This document shows, piece after piece, positions 1 through 11,289 of a stretch of 64,000 nt of DNA; within the stretch, counting starts at the first letter, position 1; each line of letters starts with the position of its first letter. The notes below the pieces were generated by a model. It worked only from the letters and a program-made list of their open reading frames with translations. It searched no databases and was not told the origin of the DNA. The stretch is from assembly GCA_019454045.1 (NCBI GenBank), contig SKCR01007820.1, positions 186,001 to 250,000 on the forward strand, given 5' to 3'. The DNA comes from Zanthoxylum bungeanum. Lineage: Eukaryota > Streptophyta > Magnoliopsida > Sapindales > Rutaceae. The position numbers and the translations under genes are program-made.

Positions 1-124
1 TGACCTTAAGCTTAATTGATAAATTAGCTTAAAATCAGCAAAGATTTTTAATTCCGCATATTTTAGCCATAACCCAATTTACCCCCCCTATTGGGTATAT
101 AGAGTTGTTTTTCATTATTGCTTG

Positions 125-985
125 TAGGTAATTTCAAGTGATAGGTGCCAAAGATGTGGTAGGTGTGATGAATCTCTACCTCATGCTATATTTCAATGTA
201 AATACTCCAAAGATTGTTGGCTCATTTCCCTTTTTGTAGAATTAACGGACAAAGCAAAATGAGGTATTTTCGAGGATTTTATTCAATTAATTTAGAGATG
301 GGACATATTGGAGTTTTGATGTGGAGTATATGGGGAGCTAGAAATGAAGCCATTCTAGAGGGGAAAACAACTTATTGCAATCATGTTATTGCCAAAGCAG
401 AGGCACTCTGCGAATCCTATTGGAAAACCACCAGGCCATCAGAACTACTACATGCCTTGAATAAGCAGAATGAGAAATCCATATGGAAACCTCCTCCAGC
501 CGAGTGGATTAAAGTAAACGTGGATACTGCTATAAATAGAGGCACGAAAGTTGCTGGGTTGGGAGACGTTTTCAAAAATCACAATAGTGGAATCCTTGTT
601 GTAGCCTTTAAAATTATTCAATGCCAAAGTAATGTGGAGTGGGCTGAATCAGAAGCCATTTTGTTTGGCGTTTGCTGTGCAAAGGAAGCAGGATATTCCT
701 CCATAATCATTTAATCGGATTCTCAAAATGTAGTTAACCTGTAGTCAGGAAAGTCAGTCAGTCGTAAAGAGATATGTTGGATGATCTAGAACATTCAAAG
801 TGCAGTTGAATTCTTGGTTTCATATGTGATCTAATTTAGGCCTAGAATTTGTAACGAATCTGCTAAATTGTTAGCGAAATTTGCTTGTAAAAGTCAGTTG
901 TCTAGTTTTTGGAGGGAAAACATCTCATCCAATAATCATTTGTAATCTCTGATTTGTTCAATGAAATTTCCTTCTAAAAAAAAAG
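125..985 (+). pseudogene. LINE retrotransposon 3' fragment (zf-RVT and RNase H-like)
   Basis: This is the 3' end of a decayed plant non-LTR retrotransposon. Around 127-222 a zf-RVT-like finger can be read (CQRCG, a short gap, then HAIFQC and W). From about 490 an RNase H-like domain of the RVT_3 type follows, with the motif WIKVNVDTAI, a glycine-rich strand and, beyond a stop at 714, SDSQNVV and a late RICNESAKLLAKFA-like segment. A frameshift near 220-300 and stops near 714, 750 and 820 show that it is dead. The sequence ends in a short A-run at 976-984 after a TTCAATGAAATTT tail, as expected for a LINE 3' end. The upstream reverse transcriptase lies outside the window or is lost. RVT_3 domains also occur in host RNase H-like genes, but the preceding finger and the A-run favour a LINE. 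Confidence 0.72.
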
Positions 986-1149
986 AGGAGAGGAAAAATA
1001 TATACATTAGGTGGTATAATTTCTGGTGATTTGTGTTGTTAAATTAGTGTCATCAAACGAAATTTAACATGCGAATTTATCTAAATCATTCCAAAACAGA
1101 ACACAACAATGGAATCAATTGTTCATTAACATGCCAAATTGAAAATAAA

Positions 1150-1655
1150 CCATAAGACTTAGAAAAACCTGGAAAATATAGAAAAATGATGATTAAACTG
1201 AAGTCCAAGTCGAGTTGCCTCTGTCTTTAAGAACTTATTAGCCCTGCCTCGGTGCTCTACGGATTGTTTTATGGCTAATGTTCTCCCAGGATTACTTGGA
1301 TGCTTCTTGTAGAAAGAGCACTCCCTTAACAAGAACTTGAACAAGGAAATAGAGGAAGCTCTCTTTGAAGATGACTCTCTAAAATAATGGAAGACATATA
1401 TTTTTCTGGATGTCTAGAGTGAACCCCAAGGCCTCTTTATATAGGCATGGAAGGGTACCTTTGAGAGTACCCTTTGGTTTGGTGTGTAACCCTCCTAAGG
1501 ATTATACCAATTCCCTTATGCCTATTGAAGCCTAGGGACTCATCCTTCCAACTTAGAGGACATGTCCCTTCATCATTGTGTCTTTCCCATAAGATACTAC
1601 TTAAGGGACATGTCTTTCCAACTCTAATATTATATATATTAGAGAATTTATAACA
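1150..1655 (-). repeat. 3' LTR of Ty1/copia element C1 (minus strand)
   Basis: On the minus strand a purine-rich tract, GTGGGGGAT, ends at about 1656 and is followed by TGTTATAAATTCTCT, which looks like a polypurine tract and an LTR start. The minus-strand LTR contains a TATA-like CTATATAAAGAGG near 1437-1450. Pol of the same element lies upstream on the minus strand (2229-2394). The far end of the LTR is not resolved; it falls somewhere near 1100-1200. Small ORFs here are chance. Confidence 0.6.
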
Positions 1656-2228
1656 ATCCCCCACAATTCTCTAATATTAATGTAGACACTTAAGAGAGTT
1701 TCTGTGAAATAAAACTGCATCGAAATATGTAGTTTTCGCCTTGAACCTTTCCTAGTGAATGAAAGTCGAATTTACTTGGCAAACCAGTGACTCATAGTCT
1801 TGAATTGTTCTGTCGTTGGTGTAAACCAAGATAATTTCCAACACACAGCTTTACTTCGACCATTTCCCGTTCTACGATTACGTTCATTTCGGCCATGAAC
1901 ATTGTTCCTGGATTCATCAAGTACTTTAGAGAATTCAGCCTTTAAAACTCTCATGGAAGCGGCCTCACTTCTTACTTGAAATGGGTGATCTACTATAAAG
2001 AGGTAATCTGCCTTTACCCCCATTAGAACTCTTCTCCTAATATAGTGATCATTAAAACCTTAGCTTATCCTAACCTTGACAGACAGCGCTCTGCGTCATT
2101 ACAGGAATGGGAAATAGTATAAAACTCTACAGTGCTTGTTTTGAATTTCACAAAGTTTCAGTTGTCCATTTTGAACCTAGATCTTGGGATCTTCAATCAG
2201 CTAGGTTGGGTTTCCACAGTGACAATTC
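1656..2228 (-). other. C1 pol-to-LTR spacer
   Basis: This minus-strand DNA lies between the stop of the C1 polyprotein and its polypurine tract at about 1656-1664. I recognise no conserved domain. An 83-codon minus-strand ORF (1772-2023) runs through it without family resemblance. Confidence 0.5.
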
Positions 2229-2394
2229 TTAATTTATAGGCTTCAAGCTCATTCCCATCAATGACTTCTCAACTTGCTCTCTAAGTAAATCTTTAGTAAG
2301 TGGATCCGCTAGGTTTTCCTTCGATTTGACATAATCTATCGAAATTATGTCACTTGAGAGCAATTGTCGTATGATATTATGTCTGCGACATATA
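2229..2394 (-). pseudogene. Ty1/copia RNase H C-terminus of C1 (fragment)
   Basis: Read on the minus strand from 2394, this is the classic last part of a Ty1/copia polyprotein: RRHNIIRQLL, then DYVKSKENLADPLTK, then GMSLKPIN and a stop at 2229-2231. The motif order (R/KHI...RHN...DPLTKxL...GMxLKP) is diagnostic of plant copia RNase H ends. The ORF is cut at 2394 by the X1 insertion and continues at 30147 on the other side, where the minus-strand text ends in NGKSRHI. The stop comes a little earlier than in typical copia proteins, which run on past KPI. Confidence 0.85.
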
Positions 2395-4927
2395 TGTTAG
2401 GGTTGGTACTCAGAGTGCTAATCCGGATCATATTTATGTCCAATTCATAATACGAACAATGCATTTTTCCATAATGTTACTTATTTAATGGTGGCACCTA
2501 TTGTCTTTTATATACATATTTGATCTAATTGCGATTAGATATCTAATTTTGATTAGATTGAAACTAAATCTGATTTAGTGAGACGTGTATATTAGACAAA
2601 GACCCTAGGATTTACAACATAGTGCGCAGTTACAATGTAGTTTGTAATTGACATTGGGAAGCGTCACTATAAGTTGTATATCCTTAAATAAAGTTCCTAG
2701 TCAAGATTTACTAACAAATGTCAGTTAGTAAAATCCAATGAGACCAGTACATATCGTATATCGTGACTTGGTCCGATGGTTTATCCCAATGAACCATGGG
2801 TCTCGGGAGACTCGTATAGACATGTAGGTGTTTATTTGATAAACATTGAATGACTCACTGAAGATTTCCTAATAGATGGTATACCAACATCAATAGGAAT
2901 CTTCTCGAGTTGAGCAAGCATAATGGTCATTTGACTTGAGATACCATTGTGGATATATGAGTTATCCTCCACACTTTGATGACAGTCACGTCACCGATCT
3001 ATTTAGATCAGACCTCCGCCTGTTCGTTGGGTGTGGACTGATGCTCATGATATATTGTGCGTATCAAGATAGAATCTGTCAGTCATGTGTATAGGGCATA
3101 TGTATCCTACACATGTTTACGATCTAGTAAATCTATGGCTGTGGTATAACTTCGGAAACAAGTTCCGAGTGTTATTTAGATATCGTAAATTTGAAAGTCG
3201 ATTGTATTATACCGTAAGGATTTGACGTTCTTATCTATATCCTAGGTATAATATGGATAGTCTGTGACAGAGAGATTATACGTATGCAATGACCTCAACT
3301 TGCATATTTTAGCGAGATTATCAGTGGTCGTCATAATTCATGAGTGGGTGAATTATGGATACGAAATTGGATTTCGTGACGGATAAACCTAAATTTAGAG
3401 AGTCCCACAATATGAAGTGTACTCGTTGAACACTTGGGCAACACGTTAGATTATTCATAATACAGATTATTCATAACACTTCATCAGATTAAATGAGTTA
3501 ATTCGAATCGTTTAAACGGTTAAACGAAAACACATGCATAAGGGCATTTTTGGTCAAACGTAATTATTGTGTATTTATATTTGATACAAAGTTCGATTAG
3601 ATATACGTTAATTAATTGTCAAATGAGACTTTGACACATGCCACTAATATATTTATTTTTTATTTAATGTAAATAAAAATACATATATTATAATAATTAT
3701 ATTAATTAATTATTTAGATATTTAAATGTTAAATATTTGAATAGTTAAATAATATCCATATAACATAAATGTTATGCAATATGTTTAATTATTATTTGTA
3801 CATGGCCTGCTTTAATTAAACTTTAGGTGTGCAAATATGATTTGCTAACATAAAGTTTAATCTTAATTTATTGAATTAAATTATAAAAATGACAAAAATA
3901 CCCTTCCTAAAGTCGGTTAAGCTTCCTTTTATTTGGAAAATTTTGTTTTCTTCATGATGAGGGCTTCCATGGCCGAATAACATCTTCAAAAATCTCTCAA
4001 ATTGTTGCTTGATGATTCAAGTTGTGAAATGAAGAAAATCAAGAAAAAAAGCTTAAGGAATTAGAGGATTAAAGGTAATTTTACATATCCCTAAAGTTTA
4101 GAAATCTTGTTTCTTATTTCTTGAAGATCTAGTGAGATCTAGGATTTCTTCTTTTCTATAAATTTGGGGCTTTTGGTTTTAGAGGATGGATTTGGAAGCT
4201 TATTGCATGTGTGAAGTAGAATTGGATAATATTATTGTAATATTTATTCAATTTGATCATTTGATGATATGTTTCCATTCTAGAGTTTTATGACCACTCT
4301 TGTAATGCCTATAATTTTTCTAGGGTGCTTCATTGGTGGTGACTTGAATTGGTGTTTTGATTAATATGATTAGTGTTGAAAAAATTGGATTAAAGCATGA
4401 AAAATTGATTATTTTTGTTGCAAAATCAGATCTGGAAAAACTGGCTTGATTGTGATGAAAATTATGTTATTTGAATGTATTGTATGTGTTTTGGGTGATG
4501 GAACAATTTCCGGAAATTATTTCGGAGTTGAAATAAGCAAAAACGACAAAAAACGGCGTTACCAGGTATTTTTGAGCCAACCGGGTGACGGCTGCCCTAA
4601 CAATGAATTGTTCACTATTCGGGCAGCCCATGAACTGCCCTAGCACTATTGGGACTGACCTAGGCATCCCTCATGTGCATTGGGTGGTCGGTTCGATCGA
4701 AAATGTGTTTTATGCCATTTTGCGAAAAAAACGTTTTCGTAAAAGTTTCGCGATGTTTCTTAGTTATTTATGTCGTTATTTGATAACGAATAAATATGTT
4801 TAGGTGAAATATGAATAAATTATTCATATTTGATATTAAATAATTGATTCGGTAATTTAAAAAGTTTTAAAATTATGATTTCGCCCGAACAGCACTTCTG
4901 CCGCGCCCTTTGCCCAAAACCCCAACA
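2395..4927 (+). repeat. X1 5' LTR
   Basis: This 2533-bp LTR begins TGTTAGGGTTGGT and ends GCCCAAAACCCCAACA. Homologous LTRs are the X1 3' LTR, the solo LTR X2 and the X3 LTR. ORFs at 4446-4803 lie within it and have shadows at the same place in other copies, so they are not genes. The terminal part carries an imperfect inverted repeat around 4590-4660 built on CTGCCC/GGGCAG. Confidence 0.85.
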
Positions 4928-4932
4928 AAAAT

Positions 4933-4944
4933 TAGTATCAGAGC
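4933..4944 (+). other. X1 primer-binding site (tRNA-Met type)
   Basis: TAGTATCAGAGC lies five bases after the LTR end. It differs by one base from TGGTATCAGAGC, the initiator-methionine tRNA primer site common in plant Ty1/copia elements. The X3 copy at 63687 has the exact form. Confidence 0.8.
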
Positions 4945-5170
4945 AGGTCTGATCCTTCATCCATTATATTAATCATGCTTGATATATGATATACATAATC
5001 CAATTTTGATGTTTGCACATGCACGTAATCTATATGTTTCTTGACTTTTCGGTAATACACTAACGAGAAACATAACGAAAATTTAATAGTTAAGTTAAGT
5101 TATATTTTCTAAAGGTAGAATTGAATTGTTTAGAAAATGATCTAGATTAAAATTTTGCATATGATGTAGA
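4945..5170 (+). other. X1 leader, first part
   Basis: AT-rich untranslated DNA between the X1 primer site and the Y1 insertion. No ORF or motif is visible. Its last five bases, GTAGA (5166-5170), are the target-site copy created by Y1. Confidence 0.7.
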
Positions 5171-5780
5171 TGTAGGCACTGCATTTTTACACATAAGTCC
5201 CTATGATGAGTCTCATTTTGGAGACACTACCTTTTAAGTCACGGAGGTCACGGGAAACGGACATCGGAATGGGAAATTCAGAATAAACAAGGTTCACTGT
5301 TTTCGTTGGTGCTACGTTCGTGTATACGTTCGAACGTCAAACAGATTGCGGGCGTTCGTGCTGCGTTCGATGATGCGTTCGAACGGTGTCGGTAATTCTG
5401 GTTTTGCTGCTAGCCTCACATTAAGCCCAATTCGCCCAAACCATGGCCCACACGCCCAAGCCCACTTAAAACACATATTTAACACATGGTGAAATCAAAA
5501 CAAATCTAAAAATCACATACCAAATTAAATAAAATACTTACACAAATTAAAGAAATTGCATGCCTAATTAAAATCAATCAACAAACTAAATGCCTAATCT
5601 AAACCAATCAAATATAATCATACCAAGTTAAAATCAATCAACCAATATATTATTCCCAAACATAAAATATTGTATGCCTAATCAACATAAACTAAATATT
5701 CAACCTCCCTAATCCAACACCAAATCAAATCCCTCTTTAATTAGCCAAATCCCTTTCCTTGTCAAGCCCAACCCTTTGCC

Positions 5781-5789
5781 TATAAAAAG
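5781..5789 (+). promoter_or_regulatory. TATA box of the Y1 5' LTR
   Basis: TATAAAAAG sits in an otherwise CA-rich leader at the position expected for the LTR promoter. The same box is at 12319-12327 in the 3' LTR. Transcription should start near 5812, exactly where the CCCTAGT array begins. Confidence 0.65.
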
Positions 5790-5811
5790 AACCTTTCACC
5801 AACCTTCTCAA

Positions 5812-5915
5812 CCCTAGTCCCTAGTCTCTAGTCCCTAGTCCCTAGTCCCTAGTCTCTAGTCCCTAGTCCCTAGTCCCTAGTCCCTAGTCCCTAGTCCCTA
5901 GTCCCTAGTCCCTAG
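5812..5915 (+). repeat. CCCTAGT heptamer array in the Y1 5' LTR
   Basis: About 15 head-to-tail copies of CCCTAGT with occasional CTCTAGT variants, starting 23 bp after the TATA box. The 3' LTR array (12350-12467) has about 17 copies, so the array changed length after or during insertion. The heptamer resembles, but is not, the plant telomere unit CCCTAAA. Confidence 0.9.
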
Positions 5916-6974
5916 CTCATACACAACACACAAGAAAATTACAGGAAGAAGACACCCAAAAAAACAGTAAGCAAAAGATAAAGAGGAAACGGCAGCGAAA
6001 CCACAAGGAAACAATAGCAAAAGACGGAGAACGACGACTCAAAACAGCAAGACAACGAACGAGAACAGTGGACCAGTGAACCGGGAGAGTTGCGGAGCAT
6101 CCACCCTTCCGACGATCGTGTACCGTACATCCTGGAGGTGATTTAAAAGGTTAGACCTGAGGGTACCTTTTCATTAGTTTATATTCGTTTTTGTTATTAT
6201 TATTGAATTCTATTCGCATGAGAGTCGTTTATGGATGCATGTTGTGGCTTGAATGAAATGGAAGAGTGTCGTCTCTTGTGGTATATAGGATGGAAACCCA
6301 GACGTAAATTCCGTAGCCGAATCCGAATGGACGGTAGTGCGGTCTGTACTTGGGACACAACTCCACGTACCACTTGAGTAAACGGCACATTCTCTTACTT
6401 TGCGTTGCTTTGGTTTATTTATTTCTTGCCATTTAAATTCTGCATGTTGTTCATTCCCGTATGATACGATCGAGTGCATGGGCTTAGTAAGTGCGATGAA
6501 AGGTTCCCTAATTGGAGGGTTAAGATCTTTCACCACGATGCTCTGCCGCACCGATTGATGTGTGTTCGGTTGAATGCGAAATACGTTCAATCGGACATGC
6601 TTAGTTTGATATGATTGTCTTTATTTTCGTATGCATGGTTCAACCGAGTGCATGGGCTTAGTAAGTGCGATGTGAGATCCCCTATGGGGAGGGGCTAAAG
6701 CCCTTTACCATGAGGCTTCGCCGCGCCAGTTGATGTGTGTTCGGTTGGATACAAGATACGTTCAATCGGGCACACTATGTTTAATATTGTTGCTTTTCAT
6801 TCTATGTATGCATGATTCAGTCGAGCGCATGGGCTTAGTATGTTGGTCTAAAGGTCCTCTCTTTGAGAGATCAAGAGCCCCAAAAGGCCACCTTTACGGC
6901 AGTACTTCGCCACGCCCCTTTATTTTGTTGTTTATGTATTGCGTCCCATTTCATGCATCAGGTCTGTTCCCGTT

Positions 6975-7310
6975 CGAACGCGTTTACGAACGCAACTCGA
7001 ACGCGCATGCATTTTTGCCTTATCATGCATCAGGTCTCATTTCCGTTCGAACGCGTTTACGAACGCCATACGAACGTGAGCATTCTGTTTCTTTTCCGTT
7101 CGAACGCGTTATCAAACGCCATACGAACACGAACCTTCTGTTTACCGTTCGAACGCGTTTACGAACGCTACACGAACGCACACGCACCTTCTTAGTTTCA
7201 TAATGTATCGGGTCTGGTTCCGTTCGAACGCGTTCTCGGACGCTACACGAACGCGAACCTTCTGTTTACCGTTCGAACGCGTTTACGAACGCTACACGAA
7301 CGCGAACACA
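6975..7310 (+). repeat. GTTCGAACG-centred repeat array, Y1 5' LTR
   Basis: Six imperfect copies of a unit with CCGTTCGAACGCGTTTACG at its core followed by AACGCxxxACGAACG, spaced about 50-75 bp apart and separated by T-rich spacers. Two further single copies lie at about 5325 and 5375. The unit holds a perfect palindrome, CGTTCGAACG, and can also pair CGTTCG with the downstream CGAACG. The same array occurs in the 3' LTR (about 13520-13860) and in the Y2 LTRs. Confidence 0.88.
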
Positions 7311-7892
7311 CTGAACTGAGTCTGTCTTATCATATTCACGCATAATTGCCTCTTGGTTGATCTTTCTTGTGTTATATAGCCAACCGTATTATTTGTGTTC
7401 TTGCATTTATCCATTCTATGTGTTCGTGGGATTGTATTCAAGCATGATTAGGCTGTTAGCAGGTTATTTGGTTAATAGGCTCATGAGATAGTACTCAAGC
7501 ATGATTAGGTTGTTCTTAGTTTTCCCTATCATAGGATTGAAATATGTTCATGAGATTGTCATGTGATGTTGCATGTTGTGATGAACTTGTTGATGTATGC
7601 ATGTGAATCTAGAAGCATGATATTATCGGAAATAAGTGTTACTTCAGCTTGTTTAAATTATTATATAAATCCTTTCATTACAAGTGACATAAGTAAGGGA
7701 CCATTCCGAACCCAACGGTTTGAGGTCTTCCCTTGCGAGGGGTAAGTGCGGCCTTAAATCTCATTTTCCCAGTTCACACCGGGTGGCGACTCCATTATTC
7801 TCCGGTTTAGTCCCTCGTGGCTACTCCGTACTCCCAACTAGGCCGCGAGCCTAGGAACAGCATGCGTCGCTCAAGTCCTGTTGTCCTACAGT

Positions 7893-7911
7893 CTGGCGAC
7901 TCCACTGGGGA
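7893..7911 (+). other. Y1 primer-binding site
   Basis: CTGGCGACTCCACTGGGGA lies two bases after the LTR end. This type of site is known from Ogre-like Tat elements, where I recall it being assigned to tRNA-Arg; I cannot check the tRNA here. The Y2 element has the near-identical CTGGCGAATCCACTGGGG on its minus strand. Confidence 0.8.
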
Positions 7912-9058
7912 TAGAGAATTAGCCCCGAAATATTGTCTTGTAATGTTTGGATTTATGTTTTAATTGGCCATGTCTATAGTGGATAAAATGAGGGTTTAAT
8001 CAAAGGCATTTTGAGGTTAGGTAATGGTTTGGTGTCTTCCTTCACTCACTACCTTTCTAGAAGGAAAAGCTGTGAAGGCACCTAGATAGCCATCTACTCG
8101 TAGCCTTTTGTGATGGACTAATTTGGAGGACTCGTTGTTTATTCCTGACACCAAGCGATAAGAGCCTAAGAGGCTTGGGTATTTAAGTAAGCCTCGCTCC
8201 ACCTTCCCTCTGGGGAATCTACAACGGGAAATCCATTTGACAGTCCGTCACACACCATAGCTCATTGGCACGTACCTTAGTGTATAAAAAAGGGTGCGCT
8301 CACTTGGTCGCTCGAACCCTTGAGTGGGGAGACCTAGTTGTAGGCCATCCTTCGCCGGTGAGAGCCTTTGTCTATACTCTTGCTAACCCACCCATAGGCC
8401 GGTTTGTATGGTTAAAGTAACAATTATTTCCTTGAGTATGTGCTTGTGGACCATCCTCATTTGGATGCGGTTGGACTATTGTCAGAAATGCGGGCTTGCT
8501 GGGCCATTTAAACTGAGGCAAGTTCGTACCTTATGACTATTAGGCCCAAAGCTTCTGAAATGTTGATGGACCATACTGTAGAAATTATTACGTTTGCATT
8601 ATCTTTCTTCTATGCTTGTGTTTGGGAACATCGTCGTTTGGATCCGTTTGGACCATTTGCCATGGGATATGGGCTTGTTGGGCCATTTAAACTGGGACAA
8701 GAACGTATCTCATGACTATTGGGCCAAAGGCGTCTAAGTGTTGATGGGCCACTTTGTACTTGTGTTCGGAACATTACCATTTGGCTTTAGTTGGGCTCCT
8801 TGTCATAAGATGTGAACTCGTTGGGCCATTTAAACTGGGATGGGTTCACTCCTGTGACAATTAGCCCGAAAAATTCTAAAATGGTAATGGGCCGATTTGT
8901 GTGAAAATTTTAATTGATTTAGTATATTATATATGTTACATGCATCTCATGCACCCCATGCATACATACATCATGCTAACCCTTGTGTTTTAAAAGCCAT
9001 CATAGACTCCCGTTGGGTTAGGGAAAAGGGAAGACTCACCAAAATACCGAGAACAGAC
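7912..9058 (+). other. Y1 leader (untranslated)
   Basis: Long 5' untranslated region between the primer site and gag. It contains four spaced copies of a segment built on GGGCCATTTAAACTGG (about 8497, 8676 and 8825, with a degenerate form nearby), each followed by a GGGCCAA-type phrase. Related text is found in the Y2 leader on the minus strand (about 45060-45300). No credible ORF. Confidence 0.6.
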
Positions 9059-10225
9059 ATGAGTGAATCAGATACTGAGGTATCCCGGATAGATCAGTTG
9101 GAAAATGGTTTCGCCAAGATTACTGAACAGTTGCAAGCCTTGACTACTGCCATGACAAATATGGCTGTACCCCGTGCCGGGGGAGATTCTGAGAATGTAA
9201 GGCGTGAGGAGCCTCCGAATGGGTTAGGGGATGATGTCCCCACTTTTGATGATGACATGGCAGAATATGCAACAGGAAAAGTGATTGGGTCTTAGGCAGA
9301 ATTTCAGAAGCTTCGGGATCAGGTTGAAGCAGTTACCCGCAAAATGAGGGGTAAGAACGAGGATTTGCTAGATTATGAGGCAATGACCTTCGGAGAACAG
9401 CTGCCAGCTCAGTTTAAAATGCCCGACATGGCCAAGTTTAATGGGAACGGAGACCCGAGGGTCCATCTGCAGCAATATGTCTCAGTCATGAGTGCAATGG
9501 GCCTATCACAGCGCCAAGTCCAAAAGATGTTTGTGATGTCACTCGAGGGGGCACCTGTGGTTTGGTATCATAGCCTTGAGAAGAAGGTTAAGGAAGATTG
9601 GAAGGAACTAGCTGATGCCTTTCTGAAGCAGTATGTTACAGACTTAGAGATTGACTTGTCACTCCGTGATTTGGAGAACACTAAGCAGAGGCCGGAAGAA
9701 AGCTTCAAGGAGTATGTAGACCGCTGGAGATGCCAGCTTCTGAAAATGCAGACTCGGCCCTCTGAGAAGGACCAGATTAAAATGATCATCAAGGGCACTA
9801 AGCCCTCGATCTATGGCAAGTTGAGGAGGATGACTTCAATGATTGCGGATTTCCGACAGTTGAGGGAAACTGTCATGCATATTGAGGAAGAAGAGGCTGA
9901 AAACAGAAGGTTTTATGGCCAGAATAGAAGAAATTTTGGGGGGCCTGCTGAGACCAAGCCCGCTACTGCCGAGGTCGCTACCGTCAAGAACCGGCATTTC
10001 TCTGACCTGGGGAGGCCGTTATCTAAGGTACTTGAGAAGTTGAAGGGACAAGGACTCCTAAAACCCTTAGAGCCTAAACCACTTCCAGATCCTATACCAC
10101 CCAACCTTAACCTAAGCTTGTATTGTCACTTCCATCAGAGGAGAGGCCACGAAACTGACAGCTGCACCCGCCTTAGGCATGAAATCCAAAACCTCATTGA
10201 TGCTCACAAAATACCTGACCCATAA
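9059..10225 (+). pseudogene. gag: Ogre-like gag, one in-frame stop (Y1)
   Basis: The reading frame runs 388 codons from the ATG at 9059 to the TAA at 10223, broken only by TAG at 9293-9295. Residues about 115-250 form a retrotransposon gag domain: FKMPDMAKFNGNGDPRVHL, GAPVVWYHSLE, WKELADAFLKQY, RPEESFKEYVDRW and KGTKPSIYGKLRRM. Near the C-terminus a CHFHQRRGHETDSC zinc-knuckle-like motif precedes an LRHEIQNLIDAHKI helix, as in Tat/Ogre gag. The N-terminal part has a short predicted coiled coil. Gag would form the virus-like particle in the cytoplasm. After the TAA the same frame stays mostly open to about 10436 (NPLPNYMINYGLPE and so on), which looks like a leftover of the gag-pro linker. No pol follows. 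A young element with a single stop suggests either very recent loss or a stop already tolerated because gag is supplied in trans. Confidence 0.88.
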
Positions 10226-10627
10226 AGAGAACAACCCAACGCATACAGAAATCCCCTACCCAACTACATGATCAACTATGGCCTACCCGAAACCCTTGTC
10301 CTCCAAACTCTCAACCACTCAGCTTCATTCATAGGAATAAAGGATGACAACGGTGGAGAACCATAGGCCAAGAAAGAAAGCAATGTTGCGAATGATGAAA
10401 GCATCCCTCCTAGTTTATTTGATCATGCATTTTTAATATAGACATTGACTTGGTCTACATGTTCGAATCATTTTTCTTTAAATGATAATAAAGACATTAT
10501 TTCGCTGAATCTCTCCTACAATATGAGTATGTTTGAGAAAAACATTCAACCTTGGCACTATGAAATTCAGTGATGTTTAGAACACGGGGATTCTTCAGGA
10601 ACAACAACAGTACAGTCAGTTTCAGAA

Positions 10628-10830
10628 ATGAATCAGTATCAGTTTGGGGATGAGTCTCAGGGCCGAGGCCCGCATCAGTATCAGCTTGGGGGCGAGGCCC
10701 ACATCAGTTCAGCATCAGTCTTGGGGCGAGGCCTATATCAGTATCAGTCTTGGGGCGAGGCCCATATCAGTATCAGTCTTGGGGCGAGGCCCATATCAGT
10801 ATCAGTTTGGGGCGAGGCCCACATCATTAT
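10628..10830 (+). repeat. 29-bp tandem repeat, Y1
   Basis: About six copies of a unit containing CTTGGGGCGAGGCCCATATC followed by AGTATCAGT. GGGCGAGGCCC can form a small stem (GGGC/GCCC). ORFs crossing it are artefacts of the periodicity. Confidence 0.85.
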
Positions 10831-10839
10831 CAGTAACGG

Positions 10840-11150
10840 TTCGGAAATGGACCATTATCACATCTCACCGAAAATGGCACTCCGAAAATGGAGCATGGTT
10901 CGAAATGTACCATCATCTCATCACTTGCCAAAAAGGGCACTCCGAAAATGGAGCATGGTTCGAAAATGGACTACTTATCACATCTCGCCGAAAATGGCAC
11001 TCCGAAAATAGAGCATGGTTCGAAATGGACCATCACCTCATCACTTGCCGAAAAGGGCACTCCGAAAATGGAGCATGGTTCGAAAATGGACTACTTTCAC
11101 ATCTCGCCGAAGCGGCACTCCGAAAATGGAGCACAGTTCGGAAATGTTCC
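10840..11150 (+). repeat. Hairpin-rich tandem repeat block 1, Y1
   Basis: Roughly 60-bp units, five copies, each carrying short inverted repeats around a GAAAAT-like loop: GCC-GAAAAT-GGC, CTCC-GAAAAT-GGAG and ATGGTTC-GAAAT-GGACCAT. They resemble block 2 (11290-11545) and, in reverse complement, the Y2 block at 42270-43230. Confidence 0.85.
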
Positions 11151-11289
11151 AAGGAAGGCCTAACCCATCAGAATATAATACATATACATGCATACATGCA
11201 TACATATCACATACATGCAATGTTTGTTTCGTGTTCGCAGGTTTATAGCAGCAAAGACCATCTCATCAAGTAACGGTTCAAAAATGAGC

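Larger units (their letters stand above)
5171..7890 (+). repeat. Y1 5' LTR
   Basis: 2720 bp, from TGTAGGCACTGC to GTCCTACA. It contains a TATA box (5781-5789), a CCCTAGT array (5812-5915) and a GTTCGAACG repeat array (about 6975-7310). ORFs that appear inside, such as 6730-7203, are repeated in the other LTR and read through the CpG-rich repeats; I treat them as non-coding. Confidence 0.92.

Noticed and set aside
4590..4660. CTGCCC/GGGCAG inverted repeat in the X LTR as a terminator or riboswitch
   Set aside because: This is plant LTR DNA and the inverted repeat is imperfect and not conserved in spacing among X1, X2 and X3. No basis for a regulatory call.
4446..4803. Overlapping ORFs at the end of the X1 5' LTR (and relatives at 27953-28310, 29645-29866 and 63232-63438)
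   Set aside because: All fall in the same part of the X LTR in several copies and on both strands. They are shadows of conserved LTR text.
5812..5915. Interstitial telomere repeat
   Set aside because: The unit is CCCTAGT, not CCCTAAA, and it sits at a fixed place in both LTRs of one element.
6730..7203. 157-codon plus-strand ORF in the Y1 5' LTR (also at 13282-13755)
   Set aside because: It lies wholly inside an LTR and its residues come from the GTTCGAACG repeats. Both LTR copies give the same ORF simply because they are copies. No family resemblance.
6975..7310. Possible CRISPR-like array
   Set aside because: The units are imperfect and spacers are related T-rich text, inside a plant LTR. 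There is no leader and no cas gene.
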